6,714 bases of DNA from Nanobdellota archaeon (GTDB lineage: Archaea; Nanobdellota; Nanobdellia; Pacearchaeales; GW2011-AR1): the NCBI GenBank assembly GCA_018897135.1, contig JAHILJ010000073.1:1-6714 (forward strand), in the 5' to 3' direction. The notes under the pieces are model-generated. The model searched no databases, was not told where the DNA came from, and saw nothing but the letters and a program-made list of their open reading frames with translations. Positions within the stretch are counted from its first letter, which is position 1. Each line of letters begins with the position of its first letter. Below are positions 5,957 through 6,714 of this stretch, one piece after another. The translations under genes were made by a program, and so were the position numbers.

Positions 5957-6000
5957 AGGAGAATATTAAGGAAGTTGCTAAGGAGAAGATTGGGGTTTAA
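5957..6000 (+). other. Coding-like tail after the endonuclease stop, in the -1 frame
   Basis: Directly after the stop at 5954-5956 the sequence is purine-rich with repeated AAGGAGA/AAGGAAG units. Read in the -1 frame relative to the endonuclease gene it gives KENIKEVAKEKIGV and then a stop at 5998-6000, which looks like a helical protein C-terminus. It has no start codon and no downstream plus-strand gene, so the SD-like AAGGAG has no obvious use. It may be the remnant of a longer C-terminus lost by a frameshift. Confidence 0.3.
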
Positions 6001-6003
6001 TTT

Positions 6004-6543
6004 TTATAAAGATTCTATTTTAGAAATAATTTCTCTATCGATATTTATTAATGGATTTTGTATAAAAGCAGATTTTTTTAAGGAATCATAATAAATTAAT
6101 ACTCCTAAAATTTCTTCTTCACTTTTATCTTTAAAACATCCTTGAATTATATCTGTTAATTCATCAAGATTTTGCTGATAACAAATATTTGATTTGTCCC
6201 AGTAGTTCATAAAAATAAAATCTTCAAAATTAAAGGCAATAATCCCATTTTTTCTACCTCTTAATTGCCCATCTTTAATCTTTTGATTAATTCTTCTTTT
6301 AATTTGTTTAATTAAAGATTCTTTTCTTGATGATTCTGAATTAGATGGCCATAAACACTGAGAATGAATTGTTACCTTTTTGGATTTTGAATCCATAAAC
6401 CAAAAATATGCAAAACAACTATTTATTATCTCTTTTATTTTTGTGTTTTGTAAAAAATTTAAACCTTCTTTAGTCTTTGATAAGGATAATACTCCTTCTC
6501 CGAATTCACCATAGTAAGGCATATAATTTAATACCTCAGACAA
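6004..6543 (-). CDS. Hypothetical protein, at least 179 residues; 5' end uncertain
   Basis: Not recognised. The only usual start codon in the frame upstream of the first ATG (6522-6520) is TTG at 6543-6541. From TTG the protein is 179 residues, soluble-looking and without membrane segments. Visible patches are YMPYYGEFGEG near the N-terminus, an aromatic stretch (CFAYFWFMDSKSKK, about residues 43-56), a basic helix (IKQIKRRINQKIKDG, about 79-93), and a C-terminal part with AFNFEDFIFMNYWD and ILGVLIYYDSLKKSAFIQNP, which reads like beta strands of a compact fold. No catalytic motif is clear. The gene is convergent with the endonuclease gene, about 47 bp apart. The frame stays open upstream to 6699 with protein-like sequence, so the true gene may be longer or its 5' part may be broken; see the adjoining entry. 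Confidence 0.65.
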   Translation of the reverse strand: MSEVLNYMPYYGEFGEGVLSLSKTKEGLNFLQNTKIKEIINSCFAYFWFMDSKSKKVTIHSQCLWPSNSESSRKESLIKQIKRRINQKIKDGQLRGRKNGIIAFNFEDFIFMNYWDKSNICYQQNLDELTDIIQGCFKDKSEEEILGVLIYYDSLKKSAFIQNPLINIDREIISKIESL

Positions 6544-6699
6544 ATATTTTTCTGGATTTCCTAGATTTTTATCAGGTAATGTGCAAGATTTATTTCTATT
6601 TGTAAAAATTAATGGTTTTGAATTAGTTAAATCTATGCTTAAAAATAAAAGTATTCTTGATTCTTGTAACGATTGTGAAAAAGATAAATAAATATTATC
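6544..6699 (-). other. In-frame open 5' extension of the last gene, without ATG, GTG or TTG
   Basis: The frame of the gene at 6004-6543 continues open for 52 more codons, back to TAA at 6702-6700. The translation looks like real protein, including YLSFSQSLQES, a hydrophobic strand RILLFLSIDLTNSK, then PLIFTNRNKS and NLGNPEKYL leading into the annotated start. No ATG, GTG or TTG occurs in these codons. Either translation starts at TTG 6543 and the extension is chance, or a rare start codon is used, or the gene begins beyond the window edge and is interrupted by the TAA or a frameshift near 6700. An AT-rich TATA-like stretch (TTATATATTA on the minus strand, around 6703-6712) lies just upstream of the open frame. 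Confidence 0.4.
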
Positions 6700-6714
6700 T
6701 TATAATATATAATT

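Overview
The window is AT-rich and gene-dense and looks like a piece of an archaeal chromosome, probably from a small-genome DPANN-type lineage (Woesearchaeota or Pacearchaeota-like; this placement is inference). Four signs point to Archaea: a TrmB-family regulator, a type IA DNA topoisomerase of archaeal layout, TATA-like boxes centred about 23-29 bp upstream of five or six start codons with almost no room for a leader, and no Shine-Dalgarno motif at most starts.

Layout. Positions 1-342 (minus) hold the N-terminal 114 residues of a TrmB-family regulator that runs off the left edge. It is divergent from an unrecognised 232-residue protein (438-1136, plus). The 95 bp between them carries two outward-facing TATA-like boxes with a perfect 7-4-7 inverted repeat in the middle, a good candidate for the regulator's operator. 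At 1293-1559 (minus) lies a small winged-helix protein, divergent from a metallophosphoesterase at 1730-2353 (plus). A 6-3-6 palindrome sits just upstream of the first promoter, and a 9-bp copy of one side of it sits at nearly the same offset from the second. An unrecognised 122-residue protein (2356-2724, minus) ends 2 bp from the end of the phosphoesterase gene.

Positions 2816-5155 encode DNA topoisomerase I (topA), complete with TOPRIM acidic residues, active-site tyrosine and two C4 zinc fingers, plus an unusual lysine-rich N-terminal tail of about 94 residues. Its own promoter faces away from the 122-residue gene. After a 45-bp gap with its own TATA box comes a TdeIII/MjaII-like type II restriction endonuclease (5201-5956). 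It has a PD-(D/E)XK-like core in which the usual lysine is threonine, and no methyltransferase partner is visible. The last gene (minus, 6004 to 6543 or further) is an unrecognised protein with an uncertain 5' end: its frame stays open to 6699 with no ATG.

The genes are mostly single transcription units in divergent or convergent pairs, not one operon. Topoisomerase is housekeeping, and the restriction enzyme and the unrecognised genes look accessory. I see no rRNA, tRNA, CRISPR array, insertion sequence or intact known multi-gene system.
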